In this document: in pieces, positions 8,237 through 18,126 of the stretch
Layout: every line of letters starts with the position of its first letter
How positions within the stretch are numbered: the stretch's first letter is position 1
From: JBBIMP01 sp037444305
GTDB lineage: Bacteria; Acidobacteriota; UBA6911
DNA: 64,000 bases
Direction of reading: 5' to 3'
Assembly: GCA_037444305.1 (NCBI GenBank)
Contig: JBBIMP010000031.1
Coordinates: forward strand, 1-64,000
The notes under the pieces: generated by a model
Told to the model about the DNA's origin: nothing
Databases searched by the model: none
The model's input: the letters and a program-made list of their open reading frames with translations, nothing else
Program-made: the position numbers and the translations under genes

Positions 8237-8815
8237 TCAGGGCTTGGCCGCGGGCTTTGCCGCGGCCGGAGGGTGCGCCAGGTTGTAGGCCTTGATGACC
8301 TCTTCGGTGATGACCAGGTTCGGGTTCACGTAGCCGTCGCGCGAGGGATTGAGGTAAACCACGGCATCCAGCGTCTTCTCTTTCGCGATCTTTTCGATGA
8401 TGGGCATCATTTTGCGCCCGATCTCGTTGGTGACGCGAACGCGGCGGTTGTCGATCTCTCGCTGCGTGTCCTCCTGGAAGCGCTGGAGCAGGACCTCCTT
8501 CAGTTCGATCTCGTTCTCCAGGTCGGCGCGGGCTTCATCGGTCAGCTTGGCGCCCTGGACCTGCAGCTGGTTCTTCAGCGTTTCCAGTTCCTTCTGGGAG
8601 CCCTGCAGTTCCTGGTTTTTCGACTCGACGAATTTCTGCACCTCGGCGAACTTGGCCCTGCCCTCGTCACAGTTGAAAATGGCCTGCTCCAAGTTCAGCC
8701 ACGCAACCTTCACGGCGCCCAGGGGCGCCGGCACAGCGGCCTCCGTCTGCGCCATGCCGAGCGTCGGGAGGTATAGTGCTGCAAAAACAAGGCTTACGAT
8801 TGTTCTTCGATTCAT
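8237..8815 (-). CDS. OmpH/Skp-family periplasmic chaperone
   Basis: Skp-type chaperones hold unfolded outer-membrane proteins on their way to BamA. The 192-residue protein begins with a signal peptide (MNRRTIVSLVFAALYLPTLGMAQ). The sequence VKVAWLNLEQAIFNCDEGRAK is the family N-terminus, and a long charged coiled coil covers roughly residues 50-130. The C-terminal part contains the typical IEKIAKEKTLDAVVYL. The tail is Ala/Pro/Lys-rich. ATG 8815 is chosen because AAGGAGAA lies about nine bases upstream. It follows bamA, the usual order. Confidence 0.92.
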   Translation of the reverse strand: MNRRTIVSLVFAALYLPTLGMAQTEAAVPAPLGAVKVAWLNLEQAIFNCDEGRAKFAEVQKFVESKNQELQGSQKELETLKNQLQVQGAKLTDEARADLENEIELKEVLLQRFQEDTQREIDNRRVRVTNEIGRKMMPIIEKIAKEKTLDAVVYLNPSRDGYVNPNLVITEEVIKAYNLAHPPAAAKPAAKP

Positions 8816-9081
8816 TGAATCTGTTCTCCTTTTTGTTTTGCGAATACCAGTGCCGATGCAATCGGTCTGGTCCAAAAGGTCGGAGGTCAGACCTGATGAT
8901 GGCAGGGCCACAAACGATAAAATCTACTACAAACAGCCCGTTCAGGCAAAAAGGATTTGGCATCCCGGCGGGCTTTTTGACGTTTTTTCCAACAGGATAT
9001 TTACGCTGCCGGCAGGCTTTGGTGCCAAATAATTATCCGTGGTCAAGTGCCCGGCGCCTGGCGAGTGCGGCGGCCATTCGG

Positions 9082-11673
9082 TCAGAAGCTGCGGCCGATT
9101 GAAAACTTGATTTCCCGGCGCGGCTCCCTGGCCGGGATAGGTATGGTCCCGACGTAGATGACGTCGTCGAAGATCTGCGGGTTGTAGGCAAAGATGAGCC
9201 GGAACGGCGCGCTGACCACCGGCAGAAGGAACTGGATCTCCAGGCCCGTGGATCCGCGCACGACGTTGTTGGTCGAGCGGATCAGGTCGATCGAACTGGT
9301 GCCGAAGCTCCCCAGGCCCTGCGGGCGGGAGACCCGCGAAAGCCCGACGTCGTAGAAGGCGGACATGGACAGGGGGCCGGCGATCGGGATGCGGTATTCG
9401 GCGTTGAAGACCAGCATGGTGTCCCCGCCGATGGGGGTGATGTTGCGGTCGATGCGCGCGAGGCCGGAATTCAGGTCGATAATCGGGAGGCCCTGCGAGT
9501 CGAAGATGGGGGTGGAGGAAATCGCGAGCGGGCTGATCGAGCGGATGTCGAAGCCGCGGATGGTCGTCTCGCCCCCGATGAAGAACCTGTCGAAGAACGG
9601 GACCGTGGAGTTCCCGTAGGACTGGACGTACTCGCCCAGGAAGCGGAAACCGAAGGTGTTCCGCCGCTTGCTGAGCCACCGGTCGGCGAAGAACTTACGG
9701 TACTCGACCACCGGGCGGACCATCTTGAAATCGCCCCCCAGCGGGCCGCCGGCGATCGCCATCGAGAATGTCAAGCTCGATCCGCGGGTCGGGTTGAAGT
9801 AGTGGTTGGTGGAGTTGTAGGACACCGTCGGCGTGAATTCGCTGCGGATGATCCCGCTACGGGCGGCGTTGGCGTCTCCGCCGGGGATGAAGCCCACGAG
9901 CTGTCCCAGGGCAAACGCCTCGAATCCCGGGGCGATGCGCCCGACGCTGATGTTCTGGTAGGAGTAGCTGCCGCCGATGCGCCAGAAAGAGAAGCCCAGC
10001 GGCCGGCTGACGGTGACCGTGGTCCCGGTCGTCCGGCGGGTGAACAGCTCCGCGGGTTTTCCGCCGATGAGGCTGGCCAGGCCGAACGCGCTGTAGGTGT
10101 CGAAACGGTAGCGCTGGTTGAAAACGGACAGCCCCATGCTCCAGCGGGTGTCCAGGAGGTAGGGCTCGGTGAACGAGACGACGAAGTCGGTGGTCCGGGT
10201 TCCGCCGGTGATGCTGATCTCGAGGCTCTCGCCGCGGCCCATGAAATTGTTCGTGGAGTAATTCACCCCGATGAAGCTCCCCGATATCCCGCTGACGCCG
10301 CCGGTCAGGCCGATGGACTGCTGGCTCTTCTCCTTGACCCTGACGTCGACATCCACCGTCGCCGTCTTCTCTTCGGGCTTCACCTCGTAATCCTTTTCCT
10401 CGATCTTTTCGAAGAAGCCGAGCTGGTTCAGGCGCAGGATTGAGACGTCCAGCGCCTGCGTGCTGAACATCTTCCCCTCTTCCAGGATGAACTCCCGCCG
10501 CATCACCTTGTCCCGGGTCTTGGTGTTGCCGAGGAAGTTGATCCGCCGGACGAAGAACTGTTTGCTGGGCTGGAATTCGAAGGCGATATTCATCGTCTTC
10601 TCTTCCTCGTTGAAGGTCTGCTCCGGCAGGTAGGACCAGTCGAGATAGCCGACGTTGCCGTAAAGCTTCTTGATGTTCTCGAGCCCGTCCTTGATCTTCT
10701 TGAAATTGACGACATCGCCCGGCTCCAGCCCGAATGCCTTGACCAGCGCCTCGCAGTTGAAGATGCCGCAGTTCTCCAGCTTCAGTTCACCGACGCGGAA
10801 CTGGTCGCCCGCGCCGATGGGGATGTCGACCAGGAACTGCTGCCTGGTCTTGCGGAACATGTAGAGCATGCCGCGCGGCCCCTCGAAGATGCGGGTGAGC
10901 GGCTCGCCGACCTGGACCTGCATGTAGCCGTGCTCTTTGAAGTAGGTCTTCAGGTTCATCTCGATGTCGGCTTCGAGCTTCCCCTTGTGGTACTTGTCGG
11001 TGCCCTTGAAAATGCTGATCAGACCGCGCTCCTTCGTGAGCTTCAGGGCATCTTCCAGCTCGCTCTCCTTGAAGACGCTGTTGCCCGAGAACTTGATTTC
11101 GCCGATCCGCACCTTCGGGCCTTCCTCTATGATGAAGCGGACCCGAACGCTGGACGGGGGGATCTGCTCCAGCTCGGTGCGCACGGTCCCGAGGGGCTTG
11201 CCGTTCTGGTCCAGCAGGTCTTTCAGGGCGCGCGCCGCCGCCCGGATCTTGGAGGGGTCGTACTGGCTGTCGACCGTGAGCCCTACCTTCCGGTCCTTGA
11301 AATGGTCCAGGATGTTGGATTCGGTGAAGGACTTGGCCCCGATGTACTCGATGGACCGGATGAGGGGCTTCTCCTTCAGCTGGAAAAGCACGATCTTTCC
11401 CGTGTCGCCGTCCCGCTCGGAGATTTCTATGTTTTCGAAGAAGTTGGCCTTGTAAAGGGCGCGCAGATCCAGTTCGAGGCGGGCCGGGTCGAACGGGTCG
11501 CCCGGGCGGGACTGGATGTAGAAGCGGATGGTGTCTTCGGGGATGCGCCGGTTGCCGCGGATGTCGATCCGCTCTACGGTCGCCGGTTTGGGGGCCTGCT
11601 GAGCCAGAACCAGGTGACCGGACAGAAGGAACCCCGCAAGAAACAAGATTCCAGGCTTCAGCAGTCTGCGCAT
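9082..11673 (-). CDS. bamA: Outer membrane protein assembly factor BamA
   Basis: BamA folds and inserts beta-barrel proteins into the outer membrane. The 863-residue protein has a signal peptide (about 1-26, ending LVLAQ) and POTRA domains from about 30 to 430, starting with VERIDIRGNRRIPEDTIRFYIQSRPGD. The 16-stranded barrel contains the conserved loop-6 motif TTIRGFD and ends in the terminal Phe of FSIGRSF. The start is ATG 11673, preceded by GGGAGG; the frame extends to 11832 but those codons do not look like protein. BamA-OmpH-FabZ-LpxA order supports the call. Confidence 0.97.
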   Translation of the reverse strand: MRRLLKPGILFLAGFLLSGHLVLAQQAPKPATVERIDIRGNRRIPEDTIRFYIQSRPGDPFDPARLELDLRALYKANFFENIEISERDGDTGKIVLFQLKEKPLIRSIEYIGAKSFTESNILDHFKDRKVGLTVDSQYDPSKIRAAARALKDLLDQNGKPLGTVRTELEQIPPSSVRVRFIIEEGPKVRIGEIKFSGNSVFKESELEDALKLTKERGLISIFKGTDKYHKGKLEADIEMNLKTYFKEHGYMQVQVGEPLTRIFEGPRGMLYMFRKTRQQFLVDIPIGAGDQFRVGELKLENCGIFNCEALVKAFGLEPGDVVNFKKIKDGLENIKKLYGNVGYLDWSYLPEQTFNEEEKTMNIAFEFQPSKQFFVRRINFLGNTKTRDKVMRREFILEEGKMFSTQALDVSILRLNQLGFFEKIEEKDYEVKPEEKTATVDVDVRVKEKSQQSIGLTGGVSGISGSFIGVNYSTNNFMGRGESLEISITGGTRTTDFVVSFTEPYLLDTRWSMGLSVFNQRYRFDTYSAFGLASLIGGKPAELFTRRTTGTTVTVSRPLGFSFWRIGGSYSYQNISVGRIAPGFEAFALGQLVGFIPGGDANAARSGIIRSEFTPTVSYNSTNHYFNPTRGSSLTFSMAIAGGPLGGDFKMVRPVVEYRKFFADRWLSKRRNTFGFRFLGEYVQSYGNSTVPFFDRFFIGGETTIRGFDIRSISPLAISSTPIFDSQGLPIIDLNSGLARIDRNITPIGGDTMLVFNAEYRIPIAGPLSMSAFYDVGLSRVSRPQGLGSFGTSSIDLIRSTNNVVRGSTGLEIQFLLPVVSAPFRLIFAYNPQIFDDVIYVGTIPIPAREPRREIKFSIGRSF

Positions 11674-11839
11674 CAAACCTCCCGGGTTAAGCTCATCCGG
11701 ACAAAACGCATATGTTAGACAAAAGCCGGTGCGAAATCCAGCATTTGGATTTCTCCGGGACGTGACCCCGATCCAAGGATTGACGGAAAAAGTCCATGTT
11801 GAATAGACTTCGGCTCGATCCCGAGGTTTCATTTTAATT

Positions 11840-14278
11840 TCAGACGTTCAGCTTCATGCCTTCTTCGATGTCGCGGCCGATCGGCATGTAGAAGAGGCTC
11901 TCGCCGTCGAGGTAGATCTCGAGCGCAGTGTTCGGTTTGAACTGGTTCTTGATGAGGGCTTCGGCCAGGGGGTCTTCGATGTATTTCTGGATCGCGCGCC
12001 TGAGCGGCCGGGCTCCGTAGGAACGGTCGCGGCAGGTCTTCCTGACGATCCAGGAGCGCACCTCCGCGGAGACGGAGAGGCTGATCCTCTTCTGTTTCAT
12101 CACCTCGTTCACCTGGGAAATGAGCAGGGCCACGATCCGTTCCAGGTCCTGGTCGCTGAGGGATTCGAAGATGATGACCTCGTCGAGCCGGTTCAGGAAT
12201 TCGGGGTTGAAGACGCGCTTCACCTCCCCGTGGATCATCTCCCCGGTCTTCTTGGCATCCGATTCTGCGCCGGTGTGGAACCCCATGTGGCCCCGCTTGT
12301 CGAGGAACCGCGCGCCGATGTTGGAAGTCATGATGATGATGCAGTTCTTGAAGTCGATCGTATTCCCGTGGGAGTCGGTCATCTGTCCGTCTTCGAAAAC
12401 CTGCAGCAGGATGTTGAAGACGTCCGGATGGGCCTTTTCGATCTCGTCGAGCAGGAGGACGGAGTAGGGGCTGCGCTTCACCTTCTCGGTCAGCTGCCCC
12501 CCTTCCTCGTGGCCCACATAGCCGGGGGGGGAGCCGATGAGCTTGGAAACGGAGTGCTTCTCCATGTATTCCGACATGTCGAGCCGTATGAGGGCCGATT
12601 CGGTCCCGAAGAGGAACGCCGTCAGGGACTTCGCCATTTCGGTTTTGCCCACGCCCGTCGGCCCGAGGAAGAGGAAGGAGCCGACCGGTCTGGCGGGCGA
12701 CTTGAGGCCGGCCCGCGACCGGCGGATCGCCTTGCTGAGCGCGGCGATGGCCTTGTCCTGGCTGACGATGCGCTTGTGGAGCTCCTCCTCCATGCGCAGC
12801 AGCTTCGACATCTCCTCTTCGTGGATCGAGGAAACCGGCACCCCGGTCCATTTGGAGATGACCTCTTCTATGTCCTCGCGCGTGACCCTCTGCGGTACGG
12901 TGGTGCTGAGCTTCCAGCGCTCCCGGATCACCCGGAGCTGTTCCTTGGCGCTGTCCTCTTCCATCCGGTATTTCGCCGCCTTCTCGAATTCGTGGGCCGC
13001 GATCGCGCTTTCTATCCTCCCGTCGATCAACTTCAAGCGTCTCTGGATGCTGATCATCTCCTCGGGCAGGGCGCTGGCCCGCAGCTTGACACGGGCGCCG
13101 GCCTCGTCGATCAAGTCGATCGCCTTGTCCGGGAGAAACCGGTCCGGGATGTAGCGGTTGGACAGGTACACGGCCCCTTCCAGGGCTTCGTCGGCGTAGC
13201 GCAGCTGGTGGAAGCTCTCGTATTTTTCCTTGATCCCGCGGAGGATGCGGATGCTCTCCTCTTCGTTGGGCGCCGCAACCTTGATCGCCTGGAAGCGCCG
13301 CTCCAGCGAGCGGTCCTTCTCGATCGAGCGCCGGTACTCGTACGGCGTGGTCGAACCGATGCACTGGATCTCGCCGCGCGAGAGGGCGGGCTTCAGGATA
13401 TTGGCCGCGTCCAGCGAACCTTCGGCCGAGCCGGCGCCGACGAGCGTGTGCAGTTCGTCCACGAACACGACCATGTTGCGGTTCTCGACCAGCTCCTTCA
13501 TGATCGTCTTCAACCGCTCCTCGAACTGTCCCCGGTATTTCGTGCCCGCGACGATGAGCGATATGTCCAGCGCCAGGATCCTCTTATCCCTCAGCTGCGG
13601 GGGAACTCGGCCGTTGACGATTCTCTGGGCCAGCCCTTCCACGATTGCGGTTTTCCCCACCCCCGGCTCGCCGATCAACACCGGATTGTTCTTCGTTCTC
13701 CGGCAGAGGATCTGGATCATCCGCTCGATCTCGTTGTCCCGCCCTATCAGCGGGTCGAGCGCATCGTTGGCGGCCGCCTCGGTCAGGTCCCGGGAGAACT
13801 CCGACAGGCTGAGCTGTTCGCGGGCACGGCCCTGCAGCTGCTTTTCGGGGGCGCCGCGGCTCAGTTCCTCCCGGATGATCGAGGCTCGCAGTCCCCTCTC
13901 CCGCAGGATCTCGGCCGCGACCGATTTCTCCTCGCGGAGAAGGCCAAGGAGCATGTGCTCGGTCCCGATGTGCTTGTGCGAGAGCCGCTCCGACTCCTCC
14001 GCCGCGGCGTTCAGCACGCGCTTGCATTCGTCGGAAAACGGGAGGTCCACAGAGGTGGAAACCCTCTCCCGGATCGTCGTGCGTCCTTCTATCTCTTTGC
14101 GAATGCTTTCGATAGAGGTGTTGGCCTTGGGGAAGAAACGGTTGGTGAGGTTCTTGTCTTCGCGGATCAGGCCCAGCAGAAGATGCTCGGTTTCGATGTG
14201 GGGACTGCCGAACTGGCTGGCCTCGTAGCGCGCGAAAAAGATGACGCGCCGGGCCTTTTCCGTATATTTCTCAAACAT
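11840..14278 (-). CDS. clpC: ClpC-type AAA+ unfoldase
   Basis: This 812-residue ATPase unfolds substrates for ClpP. It has a double Clp N-domain (about 1-145, with EHLLLGLIRE and EHMLLGLLRE), the first AAA module with Walker A GEPGVGKT at 203-210, a UVR/coiled-coil middle region (IAAHEFEKAAKYRMEEDSAK) typical of ClpC and absent from ClpB, and a second AAA module with GPTGVGKTEMAKSL and LLLDEIEKAHPDVFN. The C-terminal D2 domain ends GMKLNV. A mid-domain of ClpC length argues against ClpB. ClpP is not in the window. The 236 bases upstream contain no gene and no promoter I would defend. Confidence 0.94.
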   Translation of the reverse strand: MFEKYTEKARRVIFFARYEASQFGSPHIETEHLLLGLIREDKNLTNRFFPKANTSIESIRKEIEGRTTIRERVSTSVDLPFSDECKRVLNAAAEESERLSHKHIGTEHMLLGLLREEKSVAAEILRERGLRASIIREELSRGAPEKQLQGRAREQLSLSEFSRDLTEAAANDALDPLIGRDNEIERMIQILCRRTKNNPVLIGEPGVGKTAIVEGLAQRIVNGRVPPQLRDKRILALDISLIVAGTKYRGQFEERLKTIMKELVENRNMVVFVDELHTLVGAGSAEGSLDAANILKPALSRGEIQCIGSTTPYEYRRSIEKDRSLERRFQAIKVAAPNEEESIRILRGIKEKYESFHQLRYADEALEGAVYLSNRYIPDRFLPDKAIDLIDEAGARVKLRASALPEEMISIQRRLKLIDGRIESAIAAHEFEKAAKYRMEEDSAKEQLRVIRERWKLSTTVPQRVTREDIEEVISKWTGVPVSSIHEEEMSKLLRMEEELHKRIVSQDKAIAALSKAIRRSRAGLKSPARPVGSFLFLGPTGVGKTEMAKSLTAFLFGTESALIRLDMSEYMEKHSVSKLIGSPPGYVGHEEGGQLTEKVKRSPYSVLLLDEIEKAHPDVFNILLQVFEDGQMTDSHGNTIDFKNCIIIMTSNIGARFLDKRGHMGFHTGAESDAKKTGEMIHGEVKRVFNPEFLNRLDEVIIFESLSDQDLERIVALLISQVNEVMKQKRISLSVSAEVRSWIVRKTCRDRSYGARPLRRAIQKYIEDPLAEALIKNQFKPNTALEIYLDGESLFYMPIGRDIEEGMKLNV

Positions 14279-14514
14279 AAAAACCGTCCACGTTGCCAGG
14301 CAACCTGATTTTCATTATACGGAGGTTCACGACTCCTGCAAAGGACTCTGTTGTTTTGATAAAGGGTAGAAAGTTGCCGGGCCGGTCCGCCAACAGCTTT
14401 CCCTCCTCGATGCGGAACTCCCGGGGCCTTCCCGTGGGCCGGGTCCCAGCCGCCCTCCCAAGGTGTCGTATAAGTAGTTAATATTGAATTGTTTACAGTT
14501 TCAGTTGACTTTAT

Positions 14515-15234
14515 TCAGGCGCGAGCCGTTCCCGGATCGAAGTTGTTCGCCTGCCACCGGGAGGGCTCGAGCTTTCCTTCCGCCAGGCGGTAGCTCCGTG
14601 TGCATATCCGGGCCAGCTTCTCGTTGTGGGTTACGATGATGGAGGTCAGGCCATGGCGCGCGTGCATCTCCAGCAGCACCTGCCCGATCTCCTCGCTCGT
14701 GTGGGGATCCAGGTTGCCGGTCGGCTCGTCTGCCAGCAGAAGCTTTGGCTTTCCTGCCAGCGCCCGGGCCAGCGCGACGCGTTGCTGCTCGCCCCCCGAA
14801 AGCTCGCCGGGCCGGTGATGCGTCCTCTCGGCCAGTCCTACCTCCGCGAGCAGCTCTTCGGCCTCGGGGGAGGCGGAGTCCCGCGACCGGCCCCTGAGCA
14901 GGAGCGGCATCATGACGTTTTCCAGGGCGGTGAACTCGGGTAGAAGGTGGTGAAACTGGAAGACGAATCCGATGGTCTCATTCCTGAAGGCAGAGAGCTC
15001 CTTCGGGCGCATCCGGGTGATCTCCCTGCCGTGGATTACGATGGATCCCCCGTCGGGTTTGTCCATGCCGCCGAGCAAGTGCAGAAGCGTGCTCTTGCCC
15101 GAGCCCGAGACCCCGGTCACGGCAGCCATCTCGCTTCGGGGCAGCTCCAGGTCGAGATTCACGAGTATCTCCAGGCGCTGTTCGCCGGATGGAAACCCCT
15201 TGCAGACTCCGCGGACCGACAGCATCTCATTCAT
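14515..15234 (-). CDS. lolD: ABC transporter ATPase, LolD type
   Basis: LolD powers release of lipoproteins from the inner membrane to LolA. The 239-residue protein has Walker A GVSGSGKS at 41-48, the Q-loop in FVFQFHHLLPEFTALENV, the signature LSGGEQQRVALARAL and Walker B LLLADEPTGNLD. FQFHHLLPEFTALENV is the LolD-type sequence. Its start overlaps the end of the permease gene by eight bases, so the two are translationally coupled. MacB-like ATPases share many motifs, but the partner here is a LolC/E permease. Confidence 0.9.
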   Translation of the reverse strand: MNEMLSVRGVCKGFPSGEQRLEILVNLDLELPRSEMAAVTGVSGSGKSTLLHLLGGMDKPDGGSIVIHGREITRMRPKELSAFRNETIGFVFQFHHLLPEFTALENVMMPLLLRGRSRDSASPEAEELLAEVGLAERTHHRPGELSGGEQQRVALARALAGKPKLLLADEPTGNLDPHTSEEIGQVLLEMHARHGLTSIIVTHNEKLARICTRSYRLAEGKLEPSRWQANNFDPGTARA

Positions 15235-16486
15235 GGCGCAGAACCTCCACGGGATCGAGCCGGGCGGCGCTGCGGGCGGGGTAGATCGTCGCCAGGAAGC
15301 TGATCAGGAGCGCCGTGCCGGACACTATGACCACGTCCCACGGCTTCAGGTGAAACGGGACATAGGGGATGCTGTAGACTTCCGCCTCCAGGCGGATCAC
15401 CTCGTAGGCATTGAGAATCCAGCTGGCGGCCGACCCGAGCAGTGCGCCGAGGACGGTACCCACCAGCCCTATGATCAGCCCCTGCAGCATGAAGACGCGC
15501 ATGATGATCTTCTGCGTCGCGCCCATGGCCGTCAGAATGGCGATATCCCGCTGCTTCTCCAGGACCATCATGATGAGGGTCGTCACGATGTTGAGCGATG
15601 CGACGAAGACGATGAGGCTGATCGTGAGAAACAGAGCCAGCTTTTCGAGCTTGAGCGCGGAGAAGAGCGGCTTGTTGAGGTCGATCCAGGTGGTGGTGCT
15701 GTAACCGGGGCCTGCCGCCGCCCGGATCTCCTCCGCAATGGCTTCGGCCTCCTCCAGGTCGGAGGTGCGAAACTGCAGGACGGAAGCGGAGTCCGGGGAG
15801 AAGGAAAAGAGCCTTGCTGCGGACCTCATGTCGGTGTAGACCCAGTTGGCGTCGTAATCCCAGAGGCCCGACTCGAAGATCGCGGCCACCCGAAAGGTCT
15901 TTTCGGAGGCGGTCATCCCGAAGGGGGTGAGCTTGCCCATGGGAAAGAACACCCTCAGCGGATCCCCCACCTTGAGGCCGAGAGCCCGGGCCATCTCCCG
16001 GCCGATGATGATGCTGCTGGTCGGTGGGGGGAGCTCGGGGTTGGGATCGGGCTCGGGGCTGCGGGCAAGGGCGCCGGGGTCTCCCTCCACCACGTGGGAG
16101 AAAAACTGTGAGATCTGCTCCTCCCTTGCCGGATCGATCCCTTTCATCACCGCCCCCTGGTTGCGCGAGGCGCTGCTGACGAACACCTGGTTGAAGATTG
16201 CCGGCGCGCTGCCGCGGATGCGCGGGAGTCCCTCCAGCTGCCCCAGGAGGTCGTCGTAGCCGCGGATGGGAGTGTTGTCGATGCGCAGCAGGTTGACGTG
16301 GGAGGTGGCCCCGACGATCTTCTCCTGGATGTCTTCGCGAAATCCGGTGGATAGCGCCAGCGCGATCACCAGCGCCATCACGCCGGCCGTGATCCCGAGG
16401 ACGGAGATCGAGGAGATGACCGACACCATCGTCTGCTTCCGCTTCGCCTTCAGGTAGCGCAGCGCGATGAAGAACTCGAAGTTCAT
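15227..16486 (-). CDS. Lipoprotein-releasing permease, LolC/LolE family
   Basis: The 419-residue permease starts with the LolC/E N-terminus (FFIALRYLKAKRKQTMVSVISSISVLGITAGVMALVIALAL), which includes the first membrane segment. A large periplasmic domain (about 45-265) follows, then three more membrane segments in a FtsX domain (LFLTISLIVFVASLNIVTTLIM, the GLVGTVLGALLGSAASWIL region, and VSGTALLISFLATIYPA). It ends ARLDPVEVLRHE. Only one permease gene is present beside lolD, so the transporter may be a homodimer (LolF-like), which is an inference. Confidence 0.9.
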   Translation of the reverse strand: MNFEFFIALRYLKAKRKQTMVSVISSISVLGITAGVMALVIALALSTGFREDIQEKIVGATSHVNLLRIDNTPIRGYDDLLGQLEGLPRIRGSAPAIFNQVFVSSASRNQGAVMKGIDPAREEQISQFFSHVVEGDPGALARSPEPDPNPELPPPTSSIIIGREMARALGLKVGDPLRVFFPMGKLTPFGMTASEKTFRVAAIFESGLWDYDANWVYTDMRSAARLFSFSPDSASVLQFRTSDLEEAEAIAEEIRAAAGPGYSTTTWIDLNKPLFSALKLEKLALFLTISLIVFVASLNIVTTLIMMVLEKQRDIAILTAMGATQKIIMRVFMLQGLIIGLVGTVLGALLGSAASWILNAYEVIRLEAEVYSIPYVPFHLKPWDVVIVSGTALLISFLATIYPARSAARLDPVEVLRHE

Positions 16487-16527
16487 GTCAACCCGCCAGG
16501 TTTATGAAGGGGCGAGAAAAAAGCGCA

Positions 16528-16584
16528 GCCACGAATTCCACGAATTTCACGAAATAACTGAAAATAATTTGTGTAATTCGTGGC
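16528..16584. repeat. GCCACGAATTCC palindromic repeat, imperfect copy
   Basis: GCCACGAATT (16528-16537) and AATTCGTGGC (16575-16584) are perfect inverted arms around a degenerate AT-rich centre with further CACGAATT/AATTTGTG elements. A cleaner copy is at 38431-38476. It lies between lolC/E and lysS and has no coding content. Confidence 0.8.
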
Positions 16585-16624
16585 AAGAGAAATATCAATC
16601 GTGTGCTCGAGGCGTCGCATTGGT

Positions 16625-18124
16625 TCAGGCTCCGGCTTCCGGCCGCAGCAGCGGAAACAGGATGACGTCGCGGATGGAGCGCGAATTGGTCAGCACCATC
16701 ACCAGCCGGTCGATGCCGATCCCCTCGCCGGCCGTCGGCGGCATGCCGTAGCTGAGCGCCCGCAGGTAGTCCTCGTCCATCACGTGGGCCTCCTCGTCGC
16801 CCTGGCCCCTGGCCCGGAGCTGCTCCTCAAACCGCGCGCGCTGTTCCTCCGGGTCGTTCAGCTCCGAGTAGGCATTGGCGACTTCCATCCCCCCTATGTA
16901 CAGCTCGAATCGTTCCGCCGTGCCGGAGTCGTCGGGACGCGTTTTGGACAGGGGCGACACCTCGACCGGGTAATCGTAGATTAAGGTCGGCTGGATGAGG
17001 TGCGGTTCGGCAACGTGTTCGAACACGGAGGACAGGATTTTACCGGGCCCGTCGGCTGCCTCGACCGGCGCCCCCAGCGCCCTGGCGATCCCTCTGATCT
17101 TTTCCGGGGAACGGAGTTCCGCCTTGGAGGGCGCGGGGGCAGGGCCCGGCCAAAAGGCGAGGATGGCCTCGCTCAGGCTGTAGCGCTGCCACCTGTTGAA
17201 ATCGAGCGTGTGGCCCTGCCACGGAACCTGGCGGCTGCCGGTGACCGACTCCGCGACCGCGGTCAGCATCTCTTCGGTCAGGTCCATCAGATCCCGGTAA
17301 TCGCTGTAGGCCTGGTAGAATTCGAGCATGGTGAACTCGGGATTGTGCTGGGTGGAAATGCCCTCGTTGCGGAATATCCTGCCCAGTTCGTACACGCGCG
17401 GAATCCCCCCGACGATCAGGCGCTTCAGGTGGAGTTCGAGCGCGATCCGAAGGTAGAGCTCCATGTCCAGGGTGTTGTGATGGGTGCGGAACGGGCGCGC
17501 CAGCGCGCCGCCAGCCAGGGTGTGCAGGACTGGTGTTTCCACCTCCAGGTAGCCGCGGGCGTCGAGAAAGCTCCGGATGGCGCGGATGATGAGGCTGCGC
17601 CTGACGAAGACCTCCCGCACCTCGGGATTGGCGATCAGGTCGACGTAACGCTGACGGTAGCGCGTCTCGACATCGACGAGGCCATGCCACTTTTCGGGCA
17701 GCGGCAGCAGATTCTTGGCGAGGTGCTCGATGCGGGAAGCCATCACGGTGAGCTCCCCGGTCCGGGTTCTGAAGAGCGTCCCCTCGGCGCCGACCATGTC
17801 GCCGATGTCGAACAGCCGGAACAGCTCGAACTGCTCCTCTCCCAGCCTGTCTTTCCGGATGTAAACCTGCAGCCGGCTCTCGCCGTCGGCCAGGTCCATG
17901 AACCCGGCCTTGCCGTGGGGGCGCAGCGAGACGGCCCGGCCGCAGATGCGGACATTCCGCTGCGTTCGCTCGAGCTCGTCGGCGCTGCTGCCGTCGAAAT
18001 CCCTGCGGAGCGCCGTCACGGTTTCGGAATAATCGAACCGGCGAGGGTAGGGATCGTGGCCCCGGCGCTTGAGTTCCTGCAGTTTCAGCCGCCGCTGAAC
18101 CAGAGGATTGGTGTCGCTCTCCAT
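16625..18124 (-). CDS. lysS: Lysyl-tRNA synthetase, class II
   Basis: The 499-residue enzyme charges tRNA-Lys. It has the OB-fold anticodon-binding domain (about 55-165; VRICGRAVSLRPHGKAGFMDLADG) and the class II core. The core includes motif 1 around ARGYLEVETPVL, motif 2 in FRNEGISTQHNPEFTMLEFYQAY and motif 3 in GEGIGIDRLVMVLTNSRSIRDVILFP. Length and motifs are normal for bacterial LysS. nusB starts two bases upstream on the same strand, so lysS and nusB are probably cotranscribed with ribH. Confidence 0.97.
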   Translation of the reverse strand: MESDTNPLVQRRLKLQELKRRGHDPYPRRFDYSETVTALRRDFDGSSADELERTQRNVRICGRAVSLRPHGKAGFMDLADGESRLQVYIRKDRLGEEQFELFRLFDIGDMVGAEGTLFRTRTGELTVMASRIEHLAKNLLPLPEKWHGLVDVETRYRQRYVDLIANPEVREVFVRRSLIIRAIRSFLDARGYLEVETPVLHTLAGGALARPFRTHHNTLDMELYLRIALELHLKRLIVGGIPRVYELGRIFRNEGISTQHNPEFTMLEFYQAYSDYRDLMDLTEEMLTAVAESVTGSRQVPWQGHTLDFNRWQRYSLSEAILAFWPGPAPAPSKAELRSPEKIRGIARALGAPVEAADGPGKILSSVFEHVAEPHLIQPTLIYDYPVEVSPLSKTRPDDSGTAERFELYIGGMEVANAYSELNDPEEQRARFEEQLRARGQGDEEAHVMDEDYLRALSYGMPPTAGEGIGIDRLVMVLTNSRSIRDVILFPLLRPEAGA

Positions 18125-18126
18125 GC

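Noticed and set aside
12230..14308. Very long plus-strand reading frame opposite clpC
   Set aside because: It is antisense to a confidently identified gene; high GC makes long shadow frames. The translation has no domain.
14279..14514. Promoter for clpC in the gap before lolD
   Set aside because: AT-rich stretches exist, but no -35/-10 pair with acceptable spacing on the minus strand could be defended.
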